Positions 1 to 8,359 of a stretch of DNA of 64,000 bases are shown one piece after another. Positions within the stretch are counted from its first letter, which is position 1. Every line of letters starts with the position of its first letter. The notes beneath the pieces are model-generated. The model was not told the origin of the DNA. It saw only the letters and a list, made by a program, of their open reading frames with translations, and ran no database searches. Source of the DNA: Massilia sp. Leaf139 (GTDB taxonomy: Bacteria > Pseudomonadota > Gammaproteobacteria > Burkholderiales > Burkholderiaceae_D); assembly GCF_001424165.1 (NCBI RefSeq), contig NZ_LMOJ01000024.1:1231-65230 (forward strand), read 5' to 3'. The translations under genes were made by a program, and so were the position numbers.

Positions 1-81
1 AAGCGCCGGCACAGCTTCAGCAATGACTTGTCGCCGGTCGAGTATGAAAAGCAGTATTTCAAGCGGCTCGCGAGTGTCTAG
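1..81 (+). CDS. IS3-family transposase OrfB, C-terminal end (partial)
   Basis: Frame 1 is open from base 1 and encodes about 26 residues ending in RRHSFSND-LSPVEYEKQYF, followed by TAG. The RRHS...LSPxEYE pattern is the usual C-terminal end of the DDE integrase (OrfB) of IS3-family elements. The rest of the protein, including the catalytic DDE residues, lies upstream of the window, so activity cannot be judged. The identification rests on this short signature and the adjacent inverted repeat. Confidence 0.7.
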   Translation, partial: KRRHSFSNDLSPVEYEKQYFKRLASV

Positions 82-99
82 GAAACTCGTGGCGATTCA
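1..99 (+). mobile_element. IS3-family insertion sequence, right end (partial)
   Basis: The first 99 bases look like the 3' end of an IS3-family element. The transposase frame closes with TAG at 79-81. Downstream, 80-99 reads aggaaactcgtggcgattca, whose reverse complement begins TGAATCGCCACGAG, the form typical of IS3-group terminal inverted repeats. The helicase reading frame resumes right after this point, so the element most likely sits inside that gene. The left end and the target duplication lie outside the window. Confidence 0.7.
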
Positions 100-905
100 C
101 TACTCAGCGTTTTGGAAACCGAGACGTGCCCTACATCGAGCCGCAGCGCGTCGAGGAATCGAAGTGGGTGCGTGTACTGATTGCAAAGGATGCCATTAGC
201 ACCGGCTGGGACTGCCCACGGGCAGAGGTCATGGTCTCTTTCCGCACAGTGAATGACAAGACCCAGATTACACAGCTTCTGGGTCGTATGGTACGTTCGC
301 CGTTGGCCCGCCGGATTCCTGGTAATGACCGCTTGAATGCGGTGGACTGCCTGCTGCCAAAGTTCAATCGCCAGGCCGTGGAGCAGGTGGTTGATGAATT
401 GACGACCGGGAAAGACTCAGCAACGCCTGGGCGCGTCTTAACTGACTATGTGGAAGTGAAGCCAAACCCTGCTGTGCCTGCTACTGTGTGGGAGGCATTC
501 GAGGCCTTGCCCTCACAGACCCGGCCGCAGCGTGGTGCAAAACCTGCAGTTAGGTTAACTGCGCTGGCGCATGAGTTGGCCTCCGATGGCATTCTATTCA
601 GCGCTGGCAATTTCGCGCATTCTCAAATGCATGAGGCCCTTGACAGATTTCAAGCAGACAACGTAGACAAGATCAGGGGTAAGCGCCAGTCGGTGCTAGT
701 GGTAGAGGGCAAGACCGTAAAAGCGGATATGTTGGGCAAGGGCCGGAGTCTGGAACAATTTTGGGAGGATGCTGACGTGGCAGTGATCGACGATGCTTAC
801 CGTCGTGCTGCGCGTATCTTCAGCCCTGCAATCTCAAAATCCTATGTTGACCATCTGGCTAGCAAGATAGCTGATCGCGATGATGACCCTGAAGCGTTTT
901 TGTAA
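100..905 (+). pseudogene. DEAD/DEAH (type III restriction-like) helicase remnant, middle part
   Basis: The reading frame runs without interruption from the IS end to a TAA at 903-905. It begins TQRFGNRDVPYIEP, with no start codon and no ribosome binding site of its own. It carries the C-terminal SF2 helicase lobe: STGWDCPRAEVMVSF resembles motif V and QLLGRMVR resembles motif VI. The Walker A and DEAH motifs would be upstream of the IS and are not in the window. The family occurs in restriction/defence helicases. The same frame continues after the TAA, so this is one gene broken twice. Confidence 0.75.
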
Positions 906-1646
906 GCCATTGTTGAATCCCGTGTAACCGTTGCTGGTTTGGGTCTTGTGATGGAAGCGCAGGCCTATTTTGATGCAGAGGCGGACAGGCTGGCGAAGGC
1001 TTGGCTATCGAAATTTGAGGCGCAGATTCACGCTCTGAGCGACGACCGCAAGGAGTCTTATCGGCAGATCATTGAAATGAGTACCGAACCGCAAGATATG
1101 GGATTGGTAAAGCCAGAAGCCCGTTATGAAGCAACTAAAGTACGCGAGAAAGACGAGGTCAAGAGTTTGCCGGTCTGGGACAGGCATCTACTATGCGATC
1201 AGGCTGGAACCTATCCTGCTGAGTTTAAGAGCACGTGGGAGCCAATGGTCGTGGAGGCCGAGTCCAAACGGAATGGCTTTTTATTCTGGTATCGCAATCC
1301 GTCGCAGCCAGGACAATCTTCACTCGGAATTGCGTACGAGAAAGCTGGCCATTATAGGATCGTTCGGCCTGACTTCCTTTTTTTCGCTGAGCAAGATGGC
1401 ATGCCGGTAGTTGACCTAATTGACCCACATGGGCTGCACCTTGATGATGCATTGCCTAAGCTACAAGGGTTGGCGTTGTACGCAGGGAATCATATGAATT
1501 TTTTCCGACGGATCGAGTCCATTGCTCAGGTGAAGGGCAAGCTGCGCACGCTTGATTTGAAGCGACAAGACGTACGCGCAGCGATTTCCGCTGCCCAAGA
1601 TGCAGAAGTGTTGTTCAGTAGTGGGCTAGCAGACGACTACCAATAA
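906..1646 (+). pseudogene. Helicase remnant, C-terminal part after an in-frame stop
   Basis: The frame of the preceding helicase piece stays open immediately after the TAA at 903-905 and runs to the stop at 1646. Read through, it gives AIVESRVTVAGLGLVMEAQ and then YFDAEADRLAKAWLSKF. A TTG at 939 or ATG at 951 could start translation, but no convincing Shine-Dalgarno precedes either. A single C-to-T change (CAA to TAA) would explain the stop. The segment (about 245 codons) is the C-terminal accessory region of the helicase and has no catalytic motif of its own. A separate translated protein cannot be excluded. Confidence 0.65.
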
Positions 1647-2199
1647 TCTCGCTACGAGTGAGGCTCTAGAGCATTACACAAGTCCGTGTGCGTTGTGCTG
1701 ATCATGGCATTCCCAAGTCTTCACGGACACTTCCGTTAGGCGCTCTAGATGCCTGCAGGGTACAGGTGGGCGAAACCAAGACCATAGACCAAAGATGCCT
1801 TGATTGGCCGACCGTCTCCAGGAGGCGTAACCGCCGAACCCGTTATTGAGAAAACTGCTTTATACGCCAGTCTATGCGGTTCGTCATTTGCACGGACATC
1901 AGTACATCCGTACCCATGAGGTTGGTTGACCTGGCGGCGATTCTTGATCTGTTTTCACGCCAGGCCATTGCATTGATTCGTAGTATATTGTTGCCTTTAT
2001 CAACCTATGCTCACTTGACCTTGCTTTACTACAGATTCGCTTTTACTGGCACACTTGATTTCCGTTAAGCGGTGTCGAGTTCACGCTCTTATTAGTGCGG
2101 GTATTTCATAAAATATTGTATCGATAGCGATTTTTGATCCTTTTGTAACAGAGCTGCGGAAATCTTGCAGACCAAGAGGAATCACAAAGGAGAGATTAA
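1647..2199. other. Non-coding stretch between helicase remnant and Ntn-hydrolase gene
   Basis: I see no gene here. It contains scattered short inverted motifs (for example CTCTAGAGC near 1670 and CGCTCTAGAT near 1745), the diverged att-like block at 1971-2066, and an AT-rich stretch at about 2100-2150 that probably carries the promoter of the next gene. A 64-codon open frame at 1874-2068 overlaps the repeat block and has no gene-like features. Confidence 0.5.
1971..2066 (+). repeat. Diverged direct-repeat copy of the att-flanking block (copy A)
   Basis: This 96-bp block aligns with 5431-5527 with a single one-base gap. The first 50 positions match at about 41 of 50, starting with an identical cattgattcg. 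Copy B runs straight into the 3' half of a tRNA-Met. Copy A loses the tRNA-like sequence after TCCGTT. The pair brackets the Ntn-hydrolase and Toprim genes, consistent with an old, degenerate attachment-site duplication. Confidence 0.55.
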
Positions 2200-3246
2200 T
2201 TGACCTGGTTAGTCGGAGCTACTGCTTTTAACGGATTGGTATGCGTCGCGGACGTTCAAGCAACTTTTGAGTACTTAGATAAATCTCGACCCCCAAAATA
2301 CTTTAATTGCGTACGAAAACTGCATCGAGTATATAAAAATCTGTATATAGGGTTTAGTGGAGATATACGTAGCGGCTTGCTGATGATTGAGCGTTTGCGG
2401 GCCGAAATGCAAGTCAGTTACGAGGTGAATGAATTATTTGATATCGAGGGGCAGCTCTCGAAGTTGCAAGGCTATTTGTATCAAATATATCGTGAATATA
2501 ATCCTTATAAAGATCCGCAACTCGATTTAATGTTCTATTGGCTTAAACAAGAGGGCGAAAGTCCCTTCTTTGAGCCCGCCTGCATGCGTTTTATTGCGCC
2601 ACGTTTTGGTAATAGTGGTATCGGGTTACTGCAAATTAACCAGTCTGGATCAGGGAAGCGTTCTGCCGAATTTCAGGCACTGGTTGACTTTCTCTCCGGC
2701 AGGCAGCCGCGCGAGGATTTTCGGGAGAAAATATTTGGGCAAATTTCGGTGACTCCTTCAATGTGGACGGCAAGTAAAATACGGACTTTGCTAGTTAAAG
2801 AAGGGGGGAATGTAAATTACGCAGGCGTTAGCAAAACGTTTTTATCGGTCATTGCAGAGTTGGGATGGAATCGAACAGTTAGTGAAGTTACTAATAACAA
2901 CTTAATGAATGCGCTTGAGGGAGTCGGATTTGAGCGATGGCAAGAAAAGACGCGCGCCGATACCTTGCATATGTACTCATTCGATCCACAAGGTTTTATC
3001 AAAGGGTTAACAGAGCTCGCTGGCAGCAATCCTGAAAAGCATAATCAAATTTTAGAGGCTATTCGCGCGTACAAAGCTGAGGAGAGTCTTGTTCCGCTTT
3101 GTGAACTTCCAGACTTTCACGAAGAACTTCATCAAGGTGAAGGCGAGAATGTTGACATAGCGAGTTTGTGCTCAACATGGTCGGATATGGAGCAGTTCAT
3201 GAAGCGAAATAGGATACGTATCGGTGAGTGCACGGCCATGGCATAA
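2200..3246 (+). CDS. Proteasome/HslV-like Ntn-hydrolase family protein
   Basis: 348 aa, starting at TTG 2200 with AAAGGAGAG six bases upstream. The residue after the initiator is Thr, so methionine removal would expose an N-terminal Thr nucleophile. Counting that Thr as 1, the protein reads TWLVGATAFNGLVCVADVQAT: Asp17 and the DVQAT context match the GDGQAT of HslV, and RKLHR places Lys39 where HslV has Lys33. GFSGDIRSGLLMIERL resembles the following core strand and helix. The family fold is a self-activating threonine protease. Here a C-terminal extension of about 170 residues of unknown function follows. Low GC relative to the chromosome and the position in the mobile segment suggest a transferred accessory gene. 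Proteolytic activity is inferred from residues only. Confidence 0.65.
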   Translation: MTWLVGATAFNGLVCVADVQATFEYLDKSRPPKYFNCVRKLHRVYKNLYIGFSGDIRSGLLMIERLRAEMQVSYEVNELFDIEGQLSKLQGYLYQIYREYNPYKDPQLDLMFYWLKQEGESPFFEPACMRFIAPRFGNSGIGLLQINQSGSGKRSAEFQALVDFLSGRQPREDFREKIFGQISVTPSMWTASKIRTLLVKEGGNVNYAGVSKTFLSVIAELGWNRTVSEVTNNNLMNALEGVGFERWQEKTRADTLHMYSFDPQGFIKGLTELAGSNPEKHNQILEAIRAYKAEESLVPLCELPDFHEELHQGEGENVDIASLCSTWSDMEQFMKRNRIRIGECTAMA

Positions 3247-3296
3247 ATGGACGACAAGCTTGGGATATAGTCGAACGGCTTTTATGCAGTAGTAAG

Positions 3297-3351
3297 TTAT
3301 ACATCGCGTTACTTCGACTGTAGTAATGAACCTGTTGCGCGCGATGTATAA
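3297..3351. repeat. Perfect 12-bp inverted repeat between convergent genes
   Basis: TTATACATCGCG at 3297-3308 is exactly complementary to CGCGATGTATAA at 3340-3351. Inside the 31-nt loop, TTACT (3309-3313) can pair with AGTAA (3322-3326). It lies between the 3' ends of the Ntn-hydrolase and Toprim genes and could act as a two-way terminator without a long U tract, or as a protein-binding site. The embedded TATAAT could be mistaken for a -10 box. Confidence 0.6.
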
Positions 3352-3393
3352 TGCTCATTCGATGCCGCACTGACATTCAGATGGACAATATGG

Positions 3394-4728
3394 TTAGTGC
3401 CAATATTGCTCGATCGGAGCAGTGGTCTCAGCAATTAGTTGGCATTCTCGAAAAATATGATTAAGAACTACGTGTAATTTAGTCGCGTCATAATTTCCTT
3501 TTAAGAGTGTTTGCTGAGTTTGGCCAAGGAATTCTTGGGTGTAGGTATCCTTATATTCTAAACTTCCCTGATACACTTCCCGTTCTTTTTTATAGTTTGT
3601 CCATATGACTCTTGCGTCAGGCTTTCCTTTAAGGCGCAAGTCGAGGTAACATTCGATAGCGGCAGCGCGCCTGTTTATGTCGCCGTCCATTATGCCTTGC
3701 GGGCCAAGTGCTGGGAATTCACGAAATTCATCAAGTTCAGGTAATACCATCGCACGCATGTTGGGCGGCAACTTATATCTCTGCACTTCCCCAAAGGCTC
3801 CCCATCCTTCCGCATCATTATCGAAGAGGACAAGAAGCTTGTTCTGTAAGTCGATCTTAACCAGACCTTCGGCGAACTTAACTAAACTTCCAGTGCCTGA
3901 GAATGGATGTCGTTGGCTGACATCTATAAACCTAAAAAAGTCATGAACTTCTGGCGTGAGCAACGAGAGTGCATGGTTTAGAATGTGTACATCCGAACTA
4001 CCTTCAGTAGCAATCAAAAATGTATGTTCACGACGCGCACCTGGCTCGAAATCGGACTCATCAGCCCATCCATTCTCAATCATTGGGCCATAATTCCATA
4101 TAATGTCAGCAGCGAGATTCGACTCGACCAATGCCAGCATTCGTAGCACAGCATATGGATGAAGAATTCTTACCAAGGCACTGAAGTAACTAGCTTCAGA
4201 ATGCGCTAAACGGTCGTCCGAACTTGGAATGCGGTCAAATGCAGGATCAAGTTGGAAGCGGCGCGAAAGTTGTTCTTCATCATCCACACGAGGTGGTACA
4301 AAGGTATTGTCCAAAGCGAGTATAGGATGTCTTGTTAAGAATTCGATAAACTCAAAGAATTGAAGCGGGCGACGGGGCAGTAAGGAAGGGGCATTATCCC
4401 TGATGATCTGCTTTGTTAGCCATTCAAACTGCTCCATCTTCCATTTGAACCACTCGTCAGCACAATCGTCGTATTGTCTGCGAACAGTATCAACTGTGTA
4501 GCCTAAAAGCTCCAGGCGGGGTACTGTTGATCTCAACGATCTGACTAACGCCTTCGCCCTCTGGTCTATCTTTGTGTCGTTGCCTTCATAATCATTGTAG
4601 CTAATCTGGTCAGGACGGAGACGCGTCCGGTCACCACCTTGAAAAAGCACGCCGTGATCGTATCCCCGACCGTTCCTACTCCAATCGAGCGCTACGGTAC
4701 CAACCTTTAAGTCCATTACAGTTCTCAT
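3394..4728 (-). CDS. HEPN/Toprim-associated domain protein
   Basis: 444 aa from the ATG at 4728. The frame extends upstream to 4791, but family members begin close to a short hydrophobic strand followed by LDW, so MRTVMDLKV (or the second Met at 4716) fits best. The N-terminal ~130 residues resemble the HEPN/Toprim-associated N-terminal domain. The central region is helical. From about residue 238 a TOPRIM fold follows: FLIATEGSSD has the conserved Glu (about E242) and LLVLFDNDAEG has the DxD metal ligands (about D303, D305). TOPRIM nucleases act on DNA or RNA, and such proteins are frequent in defence islands. The gene converges on the Ntn-hydrolase gene with 147 bp between them. Its substrate is unknown. 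Confidence 0.75.
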   Translation of the reverse strand: MRTVMDLKVGTVALDWSRNGRGYDHGVLFQGGDRTRLRPDQISYNDYEGNDTKIDQRAKALVRSLRSTVPRLELLGYTVDTVRRQYDDCADEWFKWKMEQFEWLTKQIIRDNAPSLLPRRPLQFFEFIEFLTRHPILALDNTFVPPRVDDEEQLSRRFQLDPAFDRIPSSDDRLAHSEASYFSALVRILHPYAVLRMLALVESNLAADIIWNYGPMIENGWADESDFEPGARREHTFLIATEGSSDVHILNHALSLLTPEVHDFFRFIDVSQRHPFSGTGSLVKFAEGLVKIDLQNKLLVLFDNDAEGWGAFGEVQRYKLPPNMRAMVLPELDEFREFPALGPQGIMDGDINRRAAAIECYLDLRLKGKPDARVIWTNYKKEREVYQGSLEYKDTYTQEFLGQTQQTLLKGNYDATKLHVVLNHIFRECQLIAETTAPIEQYWH

Positions 4729-4840
4729 TGTGTGCTCTGCGCGTATTCGGGTCAAAAAGCTTATTGTGTCACACTGGTTCTGTTTATCCAATCATCGCCG
4801 AAACGCCATGGCAGTGTCCATTCTTCGATAACTAGTTTAG

Positions 4841-5143
4841 CGCGAGAACGGCGGTCATTCGATTCTCGGTGCAACTCTCTGTGCAATTGCGTCGCTACTT
4901 GAAGAACCACCATATGAGATTGGACGCATTGCAAATCTTGCCAATTCAGTAGCAAGGCTTCACTCGTACGGCAAGGGCAACGAACAGCATCACTTCGGCA
5001 TGTCGGCTGCGGTCAAAGAGCATGGGGAACTGGCACTCAAGGCGTTGGGGCTTATCTCACGAGAATTCGGGTGGCATGTTAAAAGTAATTACTTGTTCCC
5101 GATAGGTAAGCGTCTTCACTCCAAGGCCCGCCTAAACCTCTAA
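4841..5143 (+). pseudogene. Start-less 100-codon remnant of unknown family
   Basis: The frame opens after TAG 4838 and runs to TAA 5141-5143, encoding ...YEIGRIANLANSVARLHSYG and GNEQHHFGMSAAVKEHGELA, then GWHVKSNYLFPIGKRLHS. The composition is protein-like (amphipathic helices, no low-complexity bias), but the only in-frame Met is deep inside and no Shine-Dalgarno is visible. It is probably the 3' end of a gene cut by recombination in the island. I do not recognise the family. Confidence 0.4.
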
Positions 5144-5430
5144 AAAAGTGCTTTCCAGTGCAATTTAGCGAAATATTTCTTTATTGGAATTTTGCCAGTG
5201 CAACGACACTGTGTAGTAAGCGACGGGAAACATGCTTTAGCATAAAAAATTAGAGACCTCGGGCAATACTTCGCGACAATGTCGTGCCCGTGTGCACTTA
5301 CCACGAACGACTAACGTGAACTTAATTACGGGCCTATAGGCGCGGGCGGTGAGCAACAGGACTGTAGCAGCTCCGGTACACCAGCGGTACACTCGTAGCT
5401 TTTTCCAATGTTACGTAAATTTCGCTAACT

Positions 5431-5527
5431 CATTGATTCGTTGTATACTATTACCTTCACCAACCTACGCTTACCTGACCTCGATTTACCTACGGACCTG
5501 GTTTTGCTGGCAAACTCATAATCCGTT
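5431..5527 (+). repeat. Direct-repeat block adjoining the tRNA att site (copy B)
   Basis: This is the counterpart of 1971-2066, with an identical first ten bases and about 80% identity over the first 50. It overlaps the anticodon loop of the tRNA-Met half at its 3' end. Sequence immediately preceding an att core usually belongs to the integrated element, so this block may be the element's own end. Confidence 0.55.
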
Positions 5528-5559
5528 GGTGCCCGGTTCGACTCCGGGGAGGCCTACCA
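5515..5559 (+). other. Attachment site: 3' half of a tRNA-Met(CAT)
   Basis: Bases 5515-5559 have the exact architecture of tRNA positions 32-76: anticodon loop CTCATAA, 3' anticodon stem TCCGT, variable loop, T stem CCCGG / loop TTCGACT / CCGGG, acceptor strand GAGGCCT, discriminator A and CCA. The 5' half is missing: the sequence before the loop does not pair with TCCGT. This is the scar left by an integrase that recombines in the anticodon loop. The intact tRNA-Met should lie to the left, outside the window. Confidence 0.8.
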
Positions 5560-5984
5560 ATTTCCGTCGCCCGCAGCCCGGACAGCAGCCCAACGCTTCA
5601 CCAGCTATTCAATGGTCATCGGCGCTTGGCGCAACAAGCCATCGCGACTTCGTGCCAACTGCCGCTGGCCAGTTACGGCGTCACCGCCAGTGCCTTGGCA
5701 TCCTCACTTTCCGATATACCGTCCGCAGCGTATGCAGCCGGATCAGCCCCAGCGGCGTCGCGTGTCCGATGCCATTACAAAGGTCCTAGGCCGCGATCTG
5801 GCAGGCAGCGTCATGGCGGCGTCGACTGCGTCGGCTTCGCATGCACGGATGTCCACGCCTGCTGCCGCCCGGCTATTTGTTTAGTTGGGAAAACGACCAA
5901 AAGTGAGAATGTGTGATTTCTTCTGGTTCACATTGCTGGCACAATGTCGGTCTGATCAGCAAGCCCAGGGCGCGGAGTACTCCC
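5560..5984. other. Gap between att site and first chromosomal gene
   Basis: I find no supported gene. Overlapping open frames of 75-146 codons exist but lack ribosome binding sites, overlap one another, and one spans the tRNA half. GC content rises to the chromosomal level. The promoter of the following GGDEF gene should lie near the 3' end of this stretch. Confidence 0.45.
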
Positions 5985-7103
5985 ATGGAAATCAATTCGC
6001 TGACCGGCGAGTTCGTGCGTGCGTCCACCGAAGGCGCATTCCTCAAACACAAGCAACCCCAGACCCAGTCGTTGCTGGGTTTCACACTGGTGTTCTGCAC
6101 CGTGTTCTATCTCGGCTTTTTCGTCACCGACCTCGCCGCACTGGGATGGGGTGCGGAGACGCGCACGCTGCTGGCCGCGCGCATCCTGGTGGCGATCACG
6201 GCCGGCAGCGGCGCCTGGCTGGCCTACCGGCGCGCGCTGTCGGTGCGCCGCATGCGCTGCGCCGCCTCGCTGGCAGAAATCGTGGCACTGGCCAGCTTCA
6301 TGCTCATCTCGACCCGGCGCCCGGACGAGTTCCACTGGCACGCGATGTCGCTGGCGATCATGCTGGTCGTGATTTACCTCTATATTCCGAACCGCCTGCG
6401 CTATGCGACCCAGCTGGCGGTCGGCGCCACCCTGGCTTTCGTCGCGCTGGCCGCCGCTTACGGCGACCTGTCGTATCCCGATAAACTGACCATGGGCATG
6501 CTGCTGGTGCTGGTGAATACCTTCGGTTTCCTGGCCGCGCGCCGCTTCAACCACGTGTCGCGCGAGGAATACCGTTCCTGGGCGGTGTTGAAACATGCAG
6601 CCGAGCGCGATCACCTAACGGGCTGCTTCAACCGCCGCTACCTGCACGAGCAGCTGCTGAAAGGGGAGTGGGCCGGCAGCCTGACCGTCGTCCTGTGCGA
6701 CATCGACCACTTCAAGCGCATCAACGACACCCATGGCCATGGGGATGGCGACCTGGTCTTGCGCGGCTTCGCGCGCATCCTGCAAGTAGCCACGCGCGAA
6801 GGCATCGACAGTGTGGTGCGCTATGGCGGCGAGGAATTCCTGATCGTGTTGCCGGAAACGGATCTGGCGGGGGGCGTCGCTCTCGCTGAACGCCTGCGCG
6901 TGACCTTCGCCGCCACCGAGGTCGTCTCGAACGACGGCGCCACCCGCGTACGGGCCACGGCCAGCTTCGGCGTCGCGACCGTCGAGCTGGCGCAACTGGC
7001 CTTCGATATGCCGCTGCGGCACCTGATCGACGCGGCCGACGAGCTGATGTACCAGGCCAAGCGCAACGGCCGCGACCGGATCGAATCGCTGCAGCTGGCC
7101 TGA
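5985..7103 (+). CDS. Membrane-anchored diguanylate cyclase (GGEEF)
   Basis: 372 aa. The ATG at 5985 is chosen because CGGAG lies seven bases upstream. A longer frame from 5913 adds an unlikely leader. Residues 25-195 hold about six hydrophobic segments forming a membrane sensor of unknown ligand. The C-terminal GGDEF domain (about 205-370) has RYGGEEF at about residue 280, the active-site loop that makes cyclic di-GMP from two GTP. The inhibitory RxxD site normally upstream reads EGID, so product inhibition through that site is probably absent. The gene stands alone and is the first complete chromosomal gene after the island. Confidence 0.85.
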   Translation: MEINSLTGEFVRASTEGAFLKHKQPQTQSLLGFTLVFCTVFYLGFFVTDLAALGWGAETRTLLAARILVAITAGSGAWLAYRRALSVRRMRCAASLAEIVALASFMLISTRRPDEFHWHAMSLAIMLVVIYLYIPNRLRYATQLAVGATLAFVALAAAYGDLSYPDKLTMGMLLVLVNTFGFLAARRFNHVSREEYRSWAVLKHAAERDHLTGCFNRRYLHEQLLKGEWAGSLTVVLCDIDHFKRINDTHGHGDGDLVLRGFARILQVATREGIDSVVRYGGEEFLIVLPETDLAGGVALAERLRVTFAATEVVSNDGATRVRATASFGVATVELAQLAFDMPLRHLIDAADELMYQAKRNGRDRIESLQLA

Positions 7104-7110
7104 GGCCCGT

Positions 7111-8079
7111 TCAGCTTTCCAGCATCAGCGTCAGGGCGCCGTGGCGGTCGAGCGCATAGCGCTGCAGGTCGCTCGCCAGGAACAGGTTGCCGTCATAGGC
7201 GGCGCGTGCCTCGGCCTCGATGTCGGCCATCGAGGGGCCGTTGCCGACCTGCTGGTAGCGCGGACTGAAATGGGTCAGGATCAGGTTCGGCACGCCGGCG
7301 CCCTGGGCAAAGGCGGCGGTGGCGCGCGCCGAGCTGTGCTGCGGGCCGGGGCCGACTTTCTGCAGCACCTCTTCCGTATAAGTCGCTTCGTGCACCAGCA
7401 CCTGGGCGTCCTGCGCCTGCGCGGCCAGCAGCGGCGGAGTGTCGTTGTCGCCGGCGACGATGATCTTGCGCGGGCGCCGGCCCGGCAAGACGTAGTCGTT
7501 GCTGCGCGCCACGCGGCAATCCGGCAGGTCGATGTCCTCGCCGCGCTGGAGCTGGCCCCAGCCGGGGCCGGAGGCGATGCCGTCGCGTTCGAGCTTGGCG
7601 GTGTCGAGGCGGCGCTCGATGCTTTTTTCGGTGAGCGTGAAGGCAAACGAGGGCACGCGGTGCGACAGTTCGGTCGCCTCGACGCGGAAGTCGGGCAGCG
7701 ACTCCAGCGTCCAGCCGGCTTCGATGGCGGCGAATTCGACCGGGTAGGGCAGGCGCAGCTCGGTGCTCTCCATTACGCCGCGCACGAAGCGTTCGACCGC
7801 CGGCGGCCCGGCGATCAGCAGCGGTTCGCTGCGGTTCAGGAGCCCGGCGCTGGCGAGCAGGCCGGGCAGGCCGTAGCAATGGTCGCCATGGATGTGGGTG
7901 ATGAAGATTGCCCGCAGGCTGATCGGCGAATAATGGGTGCGCAGGATGCGGTGCTGCGTGCCTTCGCCGCAGTCGACCAGGTACCAGTGCTTCGAACCGG
8001 ACGCGCGCAGCGCCAGACCCGAGACGTTGCGTGCGCGGCTCGGGGTGCCGGAAGAGGTGCCCAGGAATTGCAATTCCAT
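7111..8079 (-). CDS. rnz: Ribonuclease Z
   Basis: 322 aa, the length of the short form of the enzyme. It cuts the 3' trailer from precursor tRNAs. The N-terminus MELQFLGTSSGTPSRARNVS is typical, and FITHIHGDHCYGLPGLL carries the zinc-binding HxHxDH motif of the metallo-beta-lactamase fold. Later His and Asp ligands appear in AGDND and LTHFSPRY. The gene converges on the GGDEF gene, with stop codons only 7 bp apart, and no terminator hairpin is evident between them. Confidence 0.93.
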   Translation of the reverse strand: MELQFLGTSSGTPSRARNVSGLALRASGSKHWYLVDCGEGTQHRILRTHYSPISLRAIFITHIHGDHCYGLPGLLASAGLLNRSEPLLIAGPPAVERFVRGVMESTELRLPYPVEFAAIEAGWTLESLPDFRVEATELSHRVPSFAFTLTEKSIERRLDTAKLERDGIASGPGWGQLQRGEDIDLPDCRVARSNDYVLPGRRPRKIIVAGDNDTPPLLAAQAQDAQVLVHEATYTEEVLQKVGPGPQHSSARATAAFAQGAGVPNLILTHFSPRYQQVGNGPSMADIEAEARAAYDGNLFLASDLQRYALDRHGALTLMLES

Positions 8080-8359
8080 GTGTCGATCCTTGTTTTGACG
8101 CGCGTTCGCAGCCCATTATGCGCGAACCGGGATAAGGCGGCGGACAATTGCCGAGCAACGACAAGCTTGTCAGGATGACAGGACATTTCATCAAATCGCG
8201 TTGGTAGAAATAATATGTCATCCCGATTTTTGTAGGAAGATGCCTACAAACAACACTAATTGCTTTTTCCTTGTGATGCATATAGCTGGGCTGTAGAATT
8301 TGCCGCATACGTTTTCGTCAATTTGACCAAGCCGGCGCGCCTGCCGCGCTCCGCGGCCC

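Noticed and set aside
1874..2068. 64-codon frame near 1.9 kb
   Set aside because: It overlaps the diverged att-like repeat. The resemblance to the 5.4-kb frame is due to the DNA repeat, not to protein conservation.
3338..3356. TATAAT at 3346 as a promoter
   Set aside because: It is part of a perfect inverted repeat between convergent gene ends and no gene follows on that strand.
5349..5789. 146-codon frame spanning the tRNA half
   Set aside because: It reads through an att site and a repeat, its start has no ribosome binding site, and the protein shows no pattern.
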